A stretch of DNA of 5,736 bases from an uncultured Bacteroidales bacterium (GCA_937926515.1 CALAZZ010000017.1:1-5736); one strand, 5' to 3'; positions 1 through 5,736 are shown, counted from the stretch's first letter. The notes: a model not told the origin generated them from the letters alone. Made by a program: numbers and translations.

Positions 1-170
1 CCCTTGGCAGGGCAGGGGCCATGCAGACCGAAAGCAGTGATCACCCCAAACAGTAAAAGGTAACAACTCAAAAAAAGAAGGTATGAACGATACCAGCTTA
101 GGTTATGATGTTGCTTACCAATATTTTGTAACCTATTTCCCAAAGTGGCGTAGAACAGCCAAATTGACAT
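1..170 (-). other. Left-edge intergenic DNA with weak minus-strand open frame
   Basis: A frame on the minus strand opens with ATG at 170-168 and stays open for 56 codons to the window edge; an in-frame stop lies just upstream of that ATG. The translation contains a hydrophobic run over roughly residues 31-47 (YLLFLSCYLLLFGVITAFG), which could be a membrane segment or late signal anchor, followed by HGPCPAKG. If real, it would be the start of a gene divergent from the main operon. Against it, the run is short enough to arise by chance, no minus-strand promoter of the phylum's type is visible, and a 40-codon plus-strand frame (82-204) overlaps it with no better credentials. The first ~60 bases are more GC-rich than the rest. 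I recognise no product. Confidence 0.2.
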
Positions 171-204
171 TAAATTTTTTTTACTTGTTAACCTTTTGTT
201 ACCC

Positions 205-232
205 TTAAAAAATTTGTATAAGTTAAAAAATT
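205..232 (+). repeat. 10-bp direct repeat spanning the promoter
   Basis: TTAAAAAATT occurs perfectly at 205-214 and again at 223-232, offset by 18 bp, under two helical turns. The first copy overlaps the -33 element and the second sits just before the -7 element of the predicted promoter. The A6 runs may act as curved DNA or an UP-like region, or the pair may be a two-site operator. In AT-rich intergenic DNA a chance origin is also possible. Confidence 0.5.
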
Positions 233-242
233 GTTAATTTTG
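213..242 (+). promoter_or_regulatory. Bacteroidota-type sigma-A promoter
   Basis: TTTG at 213-216 is followed after 18 bases by TAATTTTG at 235-242. This matches the TTG-N17/19-TAnnTTTG consensus described for Flavobacterium and Bacteroides, with every defined base of the -7 element present. Transcription would start near 249, giving a leader of about 40 nt before the ATG at 288. Inside that leader a six-codon mini-ORF (ATG at 261, stop at 279-281) ends six bases before the gene. No Shine-Dalgarno sequence is present, as usual for the phylum; the leader next to the start is A/T-rich. Confidence 0.75.
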
Positions 243-287
243 CAGCGCTTTCAAGAAATCATGGTATTAACTAAATTTTAAAACAAG

Positions 288-863
288 ATGAAAAAAGTAT
301 TTCTTTCAATCATTGCATTGGCAATGATCATGACTACGGATGGCTTATTTGCACAATCAAGTTCAGACGACGACAGCCATCAATTAACTATTAAAATTCC
401 TGAAGTGGCACTCATTGGCATTGTACCCGAAAGCAATAGTATTACACTGGAAGCTACGGCCCCAACTGAACCAGGAGATCCGATAGAATTGGATGATGAC
501 AATGAGGATTTATGGCTAAATTATTCTTCTATTGTTCCGGGGAACGCGGGCAATAGAAGGACCATTACAGCCGAATTGGATGCAGCAGTTCCAGGTATCG
601 ACATTAAAGTCAATGCCCAGGGGTTCTCTGCAGCCGTTTCAAATGATAACAGGGGAATAACAGGAAATACTACTGGTGAAATCACTCTTGGAACTACAGG
701 ATTGGATGTTGTTAGTGGTATTGGTAGTTCGTTTACCAGCAAAGGTGCAAGCAACGGCCATCAACTCAAGTATTCATTTAGCCTTAAAGATGGTGATTAT
801 GGTGCAATCTTTGCCGAAGACCACGAAATAACCGTAAAATACACCATCACAGAAACAAATTAA
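288..863 (+). CDS. Secreted beta-rich protein, candidate major fibre subunit
   Basis: This 191-residue protein has a clean Sec signal peptide (residues 1-22, KK then a hydrophobic core, ending GLFA), with likely cleavage before Gln23. The mature part is acidic, contains no cysteine, and alternates short hydrophobic strands with Gly/Asn/Thr turns. It is clearly homologous to the product at 4835-5443. Shared blocks are an early aliphatic strand (VALIGIVP), LWLNYSS at 75-81, GEITL at 130-134, NGHQLKYSF at 156-164, YGAIFA at 171-176 and the terminal strand ITVKYTIT at 181-188. I recognise no family directly. Size, export, paralogy, and a neighbouring chaperone-like and barrel protein suggest a pilin-type subunit, whose conserved last strand could serve in chaperone binding or subunit exchange. 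It has its own promoter and a strong terminator, so it may be made in excess over the downstream proteins, as expected of a major subunit. A WxL-like surface protein is an alternative. Confidence 0.85.
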   Translation: MKKVFLSIIALAMIMTTDGLFAQSSSDDDSHQLTIKIPEVALIGIVPESNSITLEATAPTEPGDPIELDDDNEDLWLNYSSIVPGNAGNRRTITAELDAAVPGIDIKVNAQGFSAAVSNDNRGITGNTTGEITLGTTGLDVVSGIGSSFTSKGASNGHQLKYSFSLKDGDYGAIFAEDHEITVKYTITETN

Positions 864-902
864 GAGCATATTAGCCTTAAATAATTTCATAAAAACAAGC
901 AT

Positions 903-941
903 ACAGGATAGATTTGCAAAATGATCTATCCTGTTTGTTTT
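903..941 (+). terminator. Intrinsic terminator after the first subunit gene
   Basis: ACAGGATAGAT at 903-913 and ATCTATCCTGT at 924-934 form a perfect 11-bp stem with a 10-nt loop, followed by TTTGTTTT-type U-rich tail to 941. The A-rich stretch 892-898 (AAAACAA) can also pair with the tail (TTGTTTT, 935-941) across a four-base bulge, so the structure could work in either direction. It lies 39 nt after the stop codon at 861-863. No convincing TAnnTTTG promoter appears between it and the next start at 999, so the downstream genes may depend on read-through. Confidence 0.85.
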
Positions 942-998
942 CATATAAATAGAATCAAAGCAAGGGCTATCATTATCGCTAAGCAAGTCTGTTAAATT

Positions 999-2123
999 AT
1001 GAAAATGAAGTATATATTTCTGGTTTTTAGCATACTAATCAATCATGCTCTTCATGCTTCAATTCTGATATATAATGGACTGTCGCATGAGAACACAACG
1101 AATAGTGGTGCAACCTATCAGCGTTATATCGAAATACACAACAACTCTGACAAAGAGGAGTCCGTATTGATCTACCAGAAAGATTATTCATTCAATCATT
1201 TTGGTGAAACCCAATATCTCGATCCTGGAAGCCTCACCCGTTCAAATGCATCATGGATTGAGCTCTCACAAAATTTAATTAATATGCAGCCGGGTGAGAA
1301 ACTGACGGTACCATTCAGGGTAAATGTGCCAGACGATAAAAGTTTGTCAGGTACCTACTGGAGCATAATTATGGTGGAGAAAATTGTTCCACCCGACCCA
1401 AACCGGCCGCCTGGTATAAGTGTCAGGTCAGTGGTTCGATATGGCATTCAGGTAATCACTCATATCGGTAATGGCGGTGAGCGAAATCTAAATTTTATAG
1501 GTACCGAATTAATTAAGAATGATACATCCACATATTATTATGTGACCATCGAGAATACCGGTGAACGAATGCTGCGACATACCGTTGCACTGGATGTGTA
1601 TGATGGTGAAGGCAATAATGTTGGTATGTTCAGTGCTAAGAACAACCGCACATTCCCGGGGACCTCTGTAAGAAGTGTGATCGATCTGTCTGCTTTACCC
1701 CCGGATACATATACCGCATTGCTGGTTGCAGACTGTGAGAATGATGATATTTTTGGTACCAATATCACAATTGAAGTGCCAACAGAATTCACTCAACCCT
1801 TATCACAGGATAGAAACAATACATCAGTTGAAGAACAAGTTTCCGATGAACAAAAACCAATGCCCGAGAAGGGAGGCGAGTCAAAGCAACCTATAACAAT
1901 CTTTGGCATACAGGTGGCCTCAAACCCAACGGATCCAAGCCACCTGCAGTTTCCTGGCCTGGATAACACCATTATATGCAACTGCGGGAACGTCTACCGT
2001 GTATTGACTGCAACATCAGTAAACCGAAGTGAACTCTTACCCTTATTGGAAGAAGTTAGAGCATCCGGATACCCCGATGCCTGGATCGTCAAAATGGATA
2101 CATCAGAATGTGTATGCAATTGA
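999..2123 (+). CDS. Periplasmic Ig-fold chaperone-like protein with SPOR-like C-terminus
   Basis: The protein has 374 residues. Residues 1-20 form a Sec signal peptide ending in ALHA. Residues ~21-135 look like an Ig-type sandwich: a strand with IEIHNNSDKEESV, then SWIEL, a PGEKLTVPFRVNVP stretch, and SGTYWSIIMVE. This pattern occurs in PapD-like pilus chaperones and also in DUF916-type WxL-interacting proteins. A second Ig-like domain spans ~165-260 and ends with PPDTYTALLVADC and a closing strand. After a charged, Gln-rich linker (~262-298), residues ~301-366 resemble a SPOR domain of the Bacteroidota kind: GIQVAS, VYRVLTA, a helix with LLPLLEEVRASGY, and DAWIV. SPOR domains bind glycan strands lacking peptide stems, so the protein may be held at peptidoglycan. 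Cysteines form two CxC pairs, C327/C329 and C371/C373, plus C246. ATG at 1005 is an alternative start. The gene ends one base before the next start. The proposed role, guiding the exported subunits to the barrel protein, is inferred. Confidence 0.8.
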   Translation: MKMKYIFLVFSILINHALHASILIYNGLSHENTTNSGATYQRYIEIHNNSDKEESVLIYQKDYSFNHFGETQYLDPGSLTRSNASWIELSQNLINMQPGEKLTVPFRVNVPDDKSLSGTYWSIIMVEKIVPPDPNRPPGISVRSVVRYGIQVITHIGNGGERNLNFIGTELIKNDTSTYYYVTIENTGERMLRHTVALDVYDGEGNNVGMFSAKNNRTFPGTSVRSVIDLSALPPDTYTALLVADCENDDIFGTNITIEVPTEFTQPLSQDRNNTSVEEQVSDEQKPMPEKGGESKQPITIFGIQVASNPTDPSHLQFPGLDNTIICNCGNVYRVLTATSVNRSELLPLLEEVRASGYPDAWIVKMDTSECVCN

Positions 2124-2124
2124 A

Positions 2125-4869
2125 ATGAGATGTTTTAACGGTTTTTGGTTAATCCCGTTCTTTTTGTTGACATACCTGAACTCGTCAGGTCAGGACTTTA
2201 CCGTAAGCCGTTTAAACACCAGCCAAATCCAATCAGATCCCGGTAAGCTGAATACATTGGTTTTCAGAATTGTAAATCACACTGACAGCCTAATTGATCT
2301 AACAGCCAGATTGCATCTGCCCGATGGATGGACTCCTGTAATGGGGAATGAAAACTTCAGTGTTGAAGCCAATCATACAATGACCAAACTTGTTAGTTTC
2401 ACCACGCCCCCTTTAACAGCTGCCAACGACTACACAGTGGGATTCGAAGTTGGCATACCCACCGGCGAATCACGACTTATCGAAACTCCGGTATCAATTA
2501 AAATTCAATCGGCTCTATCCCTGGAGCTCATATCTTCACCTTCCTTCATCATGGCCGGTGATACTTCTGAGTTAAGTTATATGCTTAGGAACAAAAGCAA
2601 TGTCACTCAGAAAATTGCCCTTACATTGAATAGCGGCCATGTCCGGGGTGCTTCAGTAGTTGAACTGGCACCGGACTCCATGCAAATCGTAAATGTAATT
2701 ATTCCTACTTTAGAAAACTTGTCGCAAAGCGAACAAAGGATGATCAGGCTTGAAGCTGCAATACAGGATAGTGTTGGCACTAATGTTACTAACTTTCAGC
2801 GTTTGAGAATCATACCCACACAAGCACCTAAGCCTGATCTATTTCACCGATTTCCTATTGCAGCTAGTATGATCTATTTGCAAAGGAATCAGGGAGATAT
2901 TACATTATCCGGTTATCAATTTGATATTTATGGCTCCGGTTCCATAGGTATTCAAAATATGCATCAACTTGAATTCAGGTTCAGAGGGCCTGATCGTTTC
3001 CAGCTTTCGGTCCTTGGACAATATGAGGAGTATTATGCCACCTACAAGGGTAAGAATATGCGTGTCAGCCTGGGTGATCGAAATTACTCATTAAGCCCGC
3101 TAACGGAAAACTCGAGATATGGCAGGGGGGTGGAACTCAGCTACAGAGCCGGTAAGACTGAGTTTGGCGGTTTTTACCATAAACCAAGGTTCATAGCTGA
3201 TATCAAAGAGATTTATGCGGGTTATTTTAACTATCACTTCAATAGCAACAACCATATTGGCCTGCATTATTTGCAAAAGGAGCACACAGCTGAAATTGAT
3301 CCTTCCCATTTGATGAGTATAACTTCTCGTTTGAATCCATTCAGTAACCTGAATCTTTTTGCCGAAGCTTCGTATGGTAGCCATGGTAAACAGGGAGGAA
3401 AAGGCTTACACCTGGGTTTCGATTTTCGTGCTCGAGGCCTGTCAGTTTCTTCCTATGTTATTCATGCAGATAAGTTTTACCCGGGCTACTATACCAACAC
3501 GACTACCTGGTCCGGCAACCTGAATTATAGCCTTACAAAGAAGTGGAGGATCATGTTAAATGCACGTCATGATGATCGCAACGCAGCCAGGGATACACTC
3601 TTTGGTACTTCTCCCTATAGGGAATATTACAGAGCAGGAGTTGGACTTTACTATTCGAAATCCGGAAACATCAGGGCTTATGCTACTTACAACAAGTCGG
3701 AAGATAGGGCCGAAAATAAACTATTCCACTATGATCAAAAATACATCCGCCTGGAGCTAACTCAAGCAATACAAGATTTTCAACTTAGGTTTTACAACAA
3801 CTATGGTGTAAGTCAGAACTTTTTACTGGATGATACTAACATTGGAAGATCAGTTCTTTTATATGGAAGTATTGCATATAAACCCGGATCGCGACTAAGT
3901 TTAAGCACTTTCGCTTCTTTCCAGCGTGATAACCGCTACTCACAAATCATTAGGGATTATTGGTACTATGGTGGAGATATTTCGACCTGGATTACACCCT
4001 CTACTTTTTTCTCACTACGTTTTCAAAATAATTATTCAATCGAGGAGTACTATCGGGATAGAAGCTTGTTTGACTTAAGGTTTAATCAACGATTCCTGCG
4101 TAATCATGAAATCTCTGCGATGGCCCGCTATGCTTTGATACAGAAATTTACGGACGAATCTGACCTTTCCTTGGCGATCAAATATACATGGAGAGTTGGA
4201 ATGCCGTTTAAAAGGAAGGACAAGACTGGTGTAATGGTATCGGGCAAAGTAGAAAACCTTGGTACAGAATCGGTTGAGGGTATAATTCTTAACCTGAATG
4301 GGTATACAACCACCACTGATGCAGAAGGGAACTTCATATTTTACAATGTACAACCCGGTGTGTACCTATTATCATTGGATCCTGCCTCGGTGAGGTTCAT
4401 GGAAATCACAGACACCCGTCTGCCAATGACCCTAAATATTGAACCTGATACCGATAAGCACATCCATTTCGGGCTTACAACCGGGGCCACGATATCCGGA
4501 AAACTAATTCTGCCTGAACTTGAAAATGGTAACAGCCTGATATTTGCCAGGTTGAAAGATGTTCACGGTCAGGGACGAGAAGAATTATTTTTTCTGAATA
4601 ATAGGTTAATCGTTGAAGCCAGAAAGAAAGATGAAGTTATTCGGCTTATGACAGATCAATTTGGTAACTTTGAATTTAAAAGTTTAAGACCCGGGACCTG
4701 GACCATCGAAGTGTACAGCAATGGATTGTCAAATGACTTACAACTTGAACAAACATTATATGTGTTGGAATTAAAATCGGGCGACAAACAAAGGATTAAT
4801 GTATACCTAAAAAATAGAGAACGCAAAATAAGATATGTTGAACCACCGGCAAATAGTTCGGGCAAATAA
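2125..4869 (+). CDS. Outer-membrane usher-like beta-barrel protein
   Basis: The frame is open from ATG 2029, but the start is placed at ATG 2125. It directly follows the previous stop (TGA 2121-2123) and begins an excellent signal peptide (residues 1-22, ending NSSG, cleavage before Gln23); the upstream 32 codons would bury that signal and overlap the previous gene. The product has 914 residues. Two Ig/NEW3-like domains (~24-127 and ~128-231) are followed by ~450 residues (~240-690) of alternating aromatic/polar strands typical of an outer-membrane barrel, with repeated patterns such as YEEYYATY and REYYRAGVGLYYS. Two carboxypeptidase-regulatory-like sandwiches end the protein: ~705-785, with the signature TTTDAEGNFIFYNVQPGVYLLSL, and ~788-897, with TDQFGNFEFKSLRPGTWTIEV. 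A short basic tail follows. The mature chain has no cysteine. Length and order (sandwich-barrel-two C-terminal domains) parallel fimbrial ushers, and CS1-type ushers also carry such C-terminal domains. No usher plug is discernible by eye. It could instead be another export or adhesin barrel. Confidence 0.8.
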   Translation: MRCFNGFWLIPFFLLTYLNSSGQDFTVSRLNTSQIQSDPGKLNTLVFRIVNHTDSLIDLTARLHLPDGWTPVMGNENFSVEANHTMTKLVSFTTPPLTAANDYTVGFEVGIPTGESRLIETPVSIKIQSALSLELISSPSFIMAGDTSELSYMLRNKSNVTQKIALTLNSGHVRGASVVELAPDSMQIVNVIIPTLENLSQSEQRMIRLEAAIQDSVGTNVTNFQRLRIIPTQAPKPDLFHRFPIAASMIYLQRNQGDITLSGYQFDIYGSGSIGIQNMHQLEFRFRGPDRFQLSVLGQYEEYYATYKGKNMRVSLGDRNYSLSPLTENSRYGRGVELSYRAGKTEFGGFYHKPRFIADIKEIYAGYFNYHFNSNNHIGLHYLQKEHTAEIDPSHLMSITSRLNPFSNLNLFAEASYGSHGKQGGKGLHLGFDFRARGLSVSSYVIHADKFYPGYYTNTTTWSGNLNYSLTKKWRIMLNARHDDRNAARDTLFGTSPYREYYRAGVGLYYSKSGNIRAYATYNKSEDRAENKLFHYDQKYIRLELTQAIQDFQLRFYNNYGVSQNFLLDDTNIGRSVLLYGSIAYKPGSRLSLSTFASFQRDNRYSQIIRDYWYYGGDISTWITPSTFFSLRFQNNYSIEEYYRDRSLFDLRFNQRFLRNHEISAMARYALIQKFTDESDLSLAIKYTWRVGMPFKRKDKTGVMVSGKVENLGTESVEGIILNLNGYTTTTDAEGNFIFYNVQPGVYLLSLDPASVRFMEITDTRLPMTLNIEPDTDKHIHFGLTTGATISGKLILPELENGNSLIFARLKDVHGQGREELFFLNNRLIVEARKKDEVIRLMTDQFGNFEFKSLRPGTWTIEVYSNGLSNDLQLEQTLYVLELKSGDKQRINVYLKNRERKIRYVEPPANSSGK

Positions 4870-5443
4870 AAAGATTACCAGTTATTTAGGACTGAAACTC
4901 CTTAAGGTGATTATACTGGTATTGACTGGATTCCCTGTGTTGGGTCAGCAGCAGGCCGAAGGCAGGAATGCTGTCAATGTCACTTTGCCGCCCATTGCAC
5001 TTATTGACATTGAACCGGCCGGCCAAACAATTGAACTTGCATTTGATAGTCCGCTTCAAGCCGGATATCCCATAGTGGCGGGCGCTGCAAGTATGAATAA
5101 TGAGCTTTGGTTAAATTATACTTCTGCCATCACTGCCAATGGTCCAAGCCGAAACGTGAGTGCTCAAATTGATGCCGGAAATCTGCCAAGTGGTATAAGG
5201 CTCAAATTAGTTACCGGTTCATATAGTGGTGCCGGTGAAGGAGCTACAGGTATTCCTTCAGGTGAGATTTCCTTGTCCACTGTTCCACAAAGTTGCATCA
5301 GTGGCATCAGAGGCGCCTTTACAGGCGATGGTGTTGGAAACGGTCATCAGTTGACCTATTTGCTCGAAATTGAAGAATATGGTCAGCTGTTTGCGGTGCC
5401 TTCGGCGGACCTGGTAATAACTTATACAATAACAGATAACTAA
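4835..5443 (+). CDS. Second secreted subunit, paralogue of the 288-863 product
   Basis: The protein has 202 residues. The ATG at 4835 lies inside the usher-like gene, giving a 35-base overlap with its end (stop 4867-4869). TTG at 4838 is the only near alternative that keeps the signal peptide, so overlap and probable translational coupling hold either way. The signal has a long polar N-region (KK at 12-13), a hydrophobic core (~21-35), and a VLGQQ end with cleavage likely before Gln38. The mature part matches the first subunit along its length: ALIDIEP near the N-terminus, LWLNYTS at 91-97, GEISL at 133-137, NGHQLTYLL at 169-177, YGQLFA at 182-187, VITYTIT at 194-200. It has one cysteine (C144). 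Being co-transcribed with the chaperone-like and barrel genes rather than from the strong leading promoter, it may be a minor, initiating or adaptor subunit. No named family is recognised. Confidence 0.85.
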   Translation: MLNHRQIVRANKKITSYLGLKLLKVIILVLTGFPVLGQQQAEGRNAVNVTLPPIALIDIEPAGQTIELAFDSPLQAGYPIVAGAASMNNELWLNYTSAITANGPSRNVSAQIDAGNLPSGIRLKLVTGSYSGAGEGATGIPSGEISLSTVPQSCISGIRGAFTGDGVGNGHQLTYLLEIEEYGQLFAVPSADLVITYTITDN

Positions 5444-5449
5444 TTATAA

Positions 5450-5736
5450 GTGAGGAATCTAATTATATTTCATATTCTTATTCTCAGCTCATTATTTATG
5501 AGTAGGTCGCTTTTTTCTCAAGCAGCCATGACCATTGAATTTGATGTATTAAATGATTGGGAGATTAATGTGAATGACGCCATAATTACAGAGCCCGGAA
5601 ATAACTATACCGGCAACTACACCAGTGAATCTCAGGAAGTCGTTATATCTCACTTAGTAAAACCACCCGGTCAATACAGGGATCATTCCTGGACCATCGA
5701 GGTGAACAAGGAAGATTCAAACTGGCATCCCTTATT
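5450..5736 (+). CDS. Secreted protein, 5' part only, GTG start (possible minor/tip component)
   Basis: The frame is closed by TAA at 5447-5449 and opens with GTG at 5450, six bases after the previous stop. It runs open for 95 codons to the right edge, so the gene is truncated by the window. GTG is chosen because it gives a proper Sec signal peptide: MRN, a hydrophobic stretch to about residue 17, then SRSLFS with cleavage likely before Gln24. The in-frame ATGs at 5498 and 5528 would remove most or all of it. The mature part begins AAMTIEFDVLNDWEINVND and continues with polar, aromatic-containing beta-like segments (QEVVISHLV, DHSWTIEVNK). There is no obvious match to the two subunit paralogues in the visible part and no family is recognised. 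Operon position after the second subunit suggests another exported component of the same system, possibly the tip adhesin, but this is only context. Confidence 0.75.
   Translation, partial: MRNLIIFHILILSSLFMSRSLFSQAAMTIEFDVLNDWEINVNDAIITEPGNNYTGNYTSESQEVVISHLVKPPGQYRDHSWTIEVNKEDSNWHPL

Noticed and set aside
82..204. 40-codon plus-strand ORF upstream of the promoter
   Set aside because: It is short, has no recognisable features, and runs into the AT-rich promoter region.
901..911. ATACAGGATAG also occurs at 2761-2771
   Set aside because: A single 11-bp match, once in a terminator stem and once in coding sequence, with no shared structure, is probably chance.
521..986. Minus-strand frames inside and after the first subunit gene
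   Set aside because: The 521-754 frame is a shadow of the coding strand, and 774-986 crosses the gene end and the terminator hairpin. Neither has a credible start context or family features.
2029..2124. 32-codon N-terminal extension of the barrel protein upstream of ATG 2125
   Set aside because: It overlaps the end of the preceding gene, is polar, and would bury the signal peptide that begins exactly at 2125.
3100..3384. Minus-strand frame within the barrel gene (likewise 4075-4353, 4128-4337, 4656-4865)
   Set aside because: These are shadows of a long gene with strong protein-level features on the plus strand.
3560..3760. 66-codon plus-strand frame inside the barrel gene
   Set aside because: It is out of frame within the continuous barrel coding region and has no signal peptide or independent start context.
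1..5736. tRNA/rRNA genes, CRISPR arrays, insertion-sequence ends
   Set aside because: No cloverleaf, repeat-spacer pattern, transposase or terminal inverted repeats were seen on either strand.

Overview
The window looks like accessory DNA from a member of the Bacteroidota. It has moderate-to-low GC and no Shine-Dalgarno-like sites in front of the genes. The promoter matches the TTG-N17/19-TAnnTTTG pattern described for this phylum. Several Sec signal peptides appear to be cut just before a glutamine, a known Bacteroidota habit. The lower taxonomic rank cannot be read from the sequence.

Layout: positions 1-287 hold no well supported gene. They contain a clear promoter at 213-242 embedded in a direct repeat, and a weak minus-strand open frame that runs off the left edge. 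Next comes a small secreted beta-rich protein (288-863), closed by a strong intrinsic terminator (903-941). A tightly packed gene set follows on the same strand. It comprises a periplasmic two-Ig-domain, chaperone-like protein with a C-terminal SPOR-like domain (999-2123); a 914-residue outer-membrane beta-barrel protein with usher-like organisation (2125-4869); a second small secreted protein clearly paralogous to the first (4835-5443); and the first 95 codons of a further secreted protein with a GTG start (5450 to the right edge). Gene junctions in this set are +1 nt, a 35-nt overlap and +6 nt, so it reads as one operon.

Taken together, the genes look like a remote version of a chaperone-usher surface-fibre system. 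Two homologous exported beta-proteins would be the polymerising subunits, the 374-residue protein the periplasmic chaperone, the large barrel the outer-membrane usher, and the truncated last gene a possible minor or tip component. The order subunit-chaperone-usher-subunit resembles the class 5 (CS1/CFA-type) fimbrial operons, and carboxypeptidase-regulatory-like domains at the end of the barrel protein also fit that comparison. Two things depart from the textbook system. The chaperone candidate carries a predicted peptidoglycan-binding SPOR-like module with CxC cysteine pairs, and the barrel protein starts with Ig-like domains rather than a recognisable usher N-terminal domain. An alternative reading of the subunit/Ig-protein pair is an analogue of the Firmicutes WxL/WxL-interacting-protein system. 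The functional assignments are inferences from architecture and context; the subunit paralogy, gene packing and signal peptides are seen directly.
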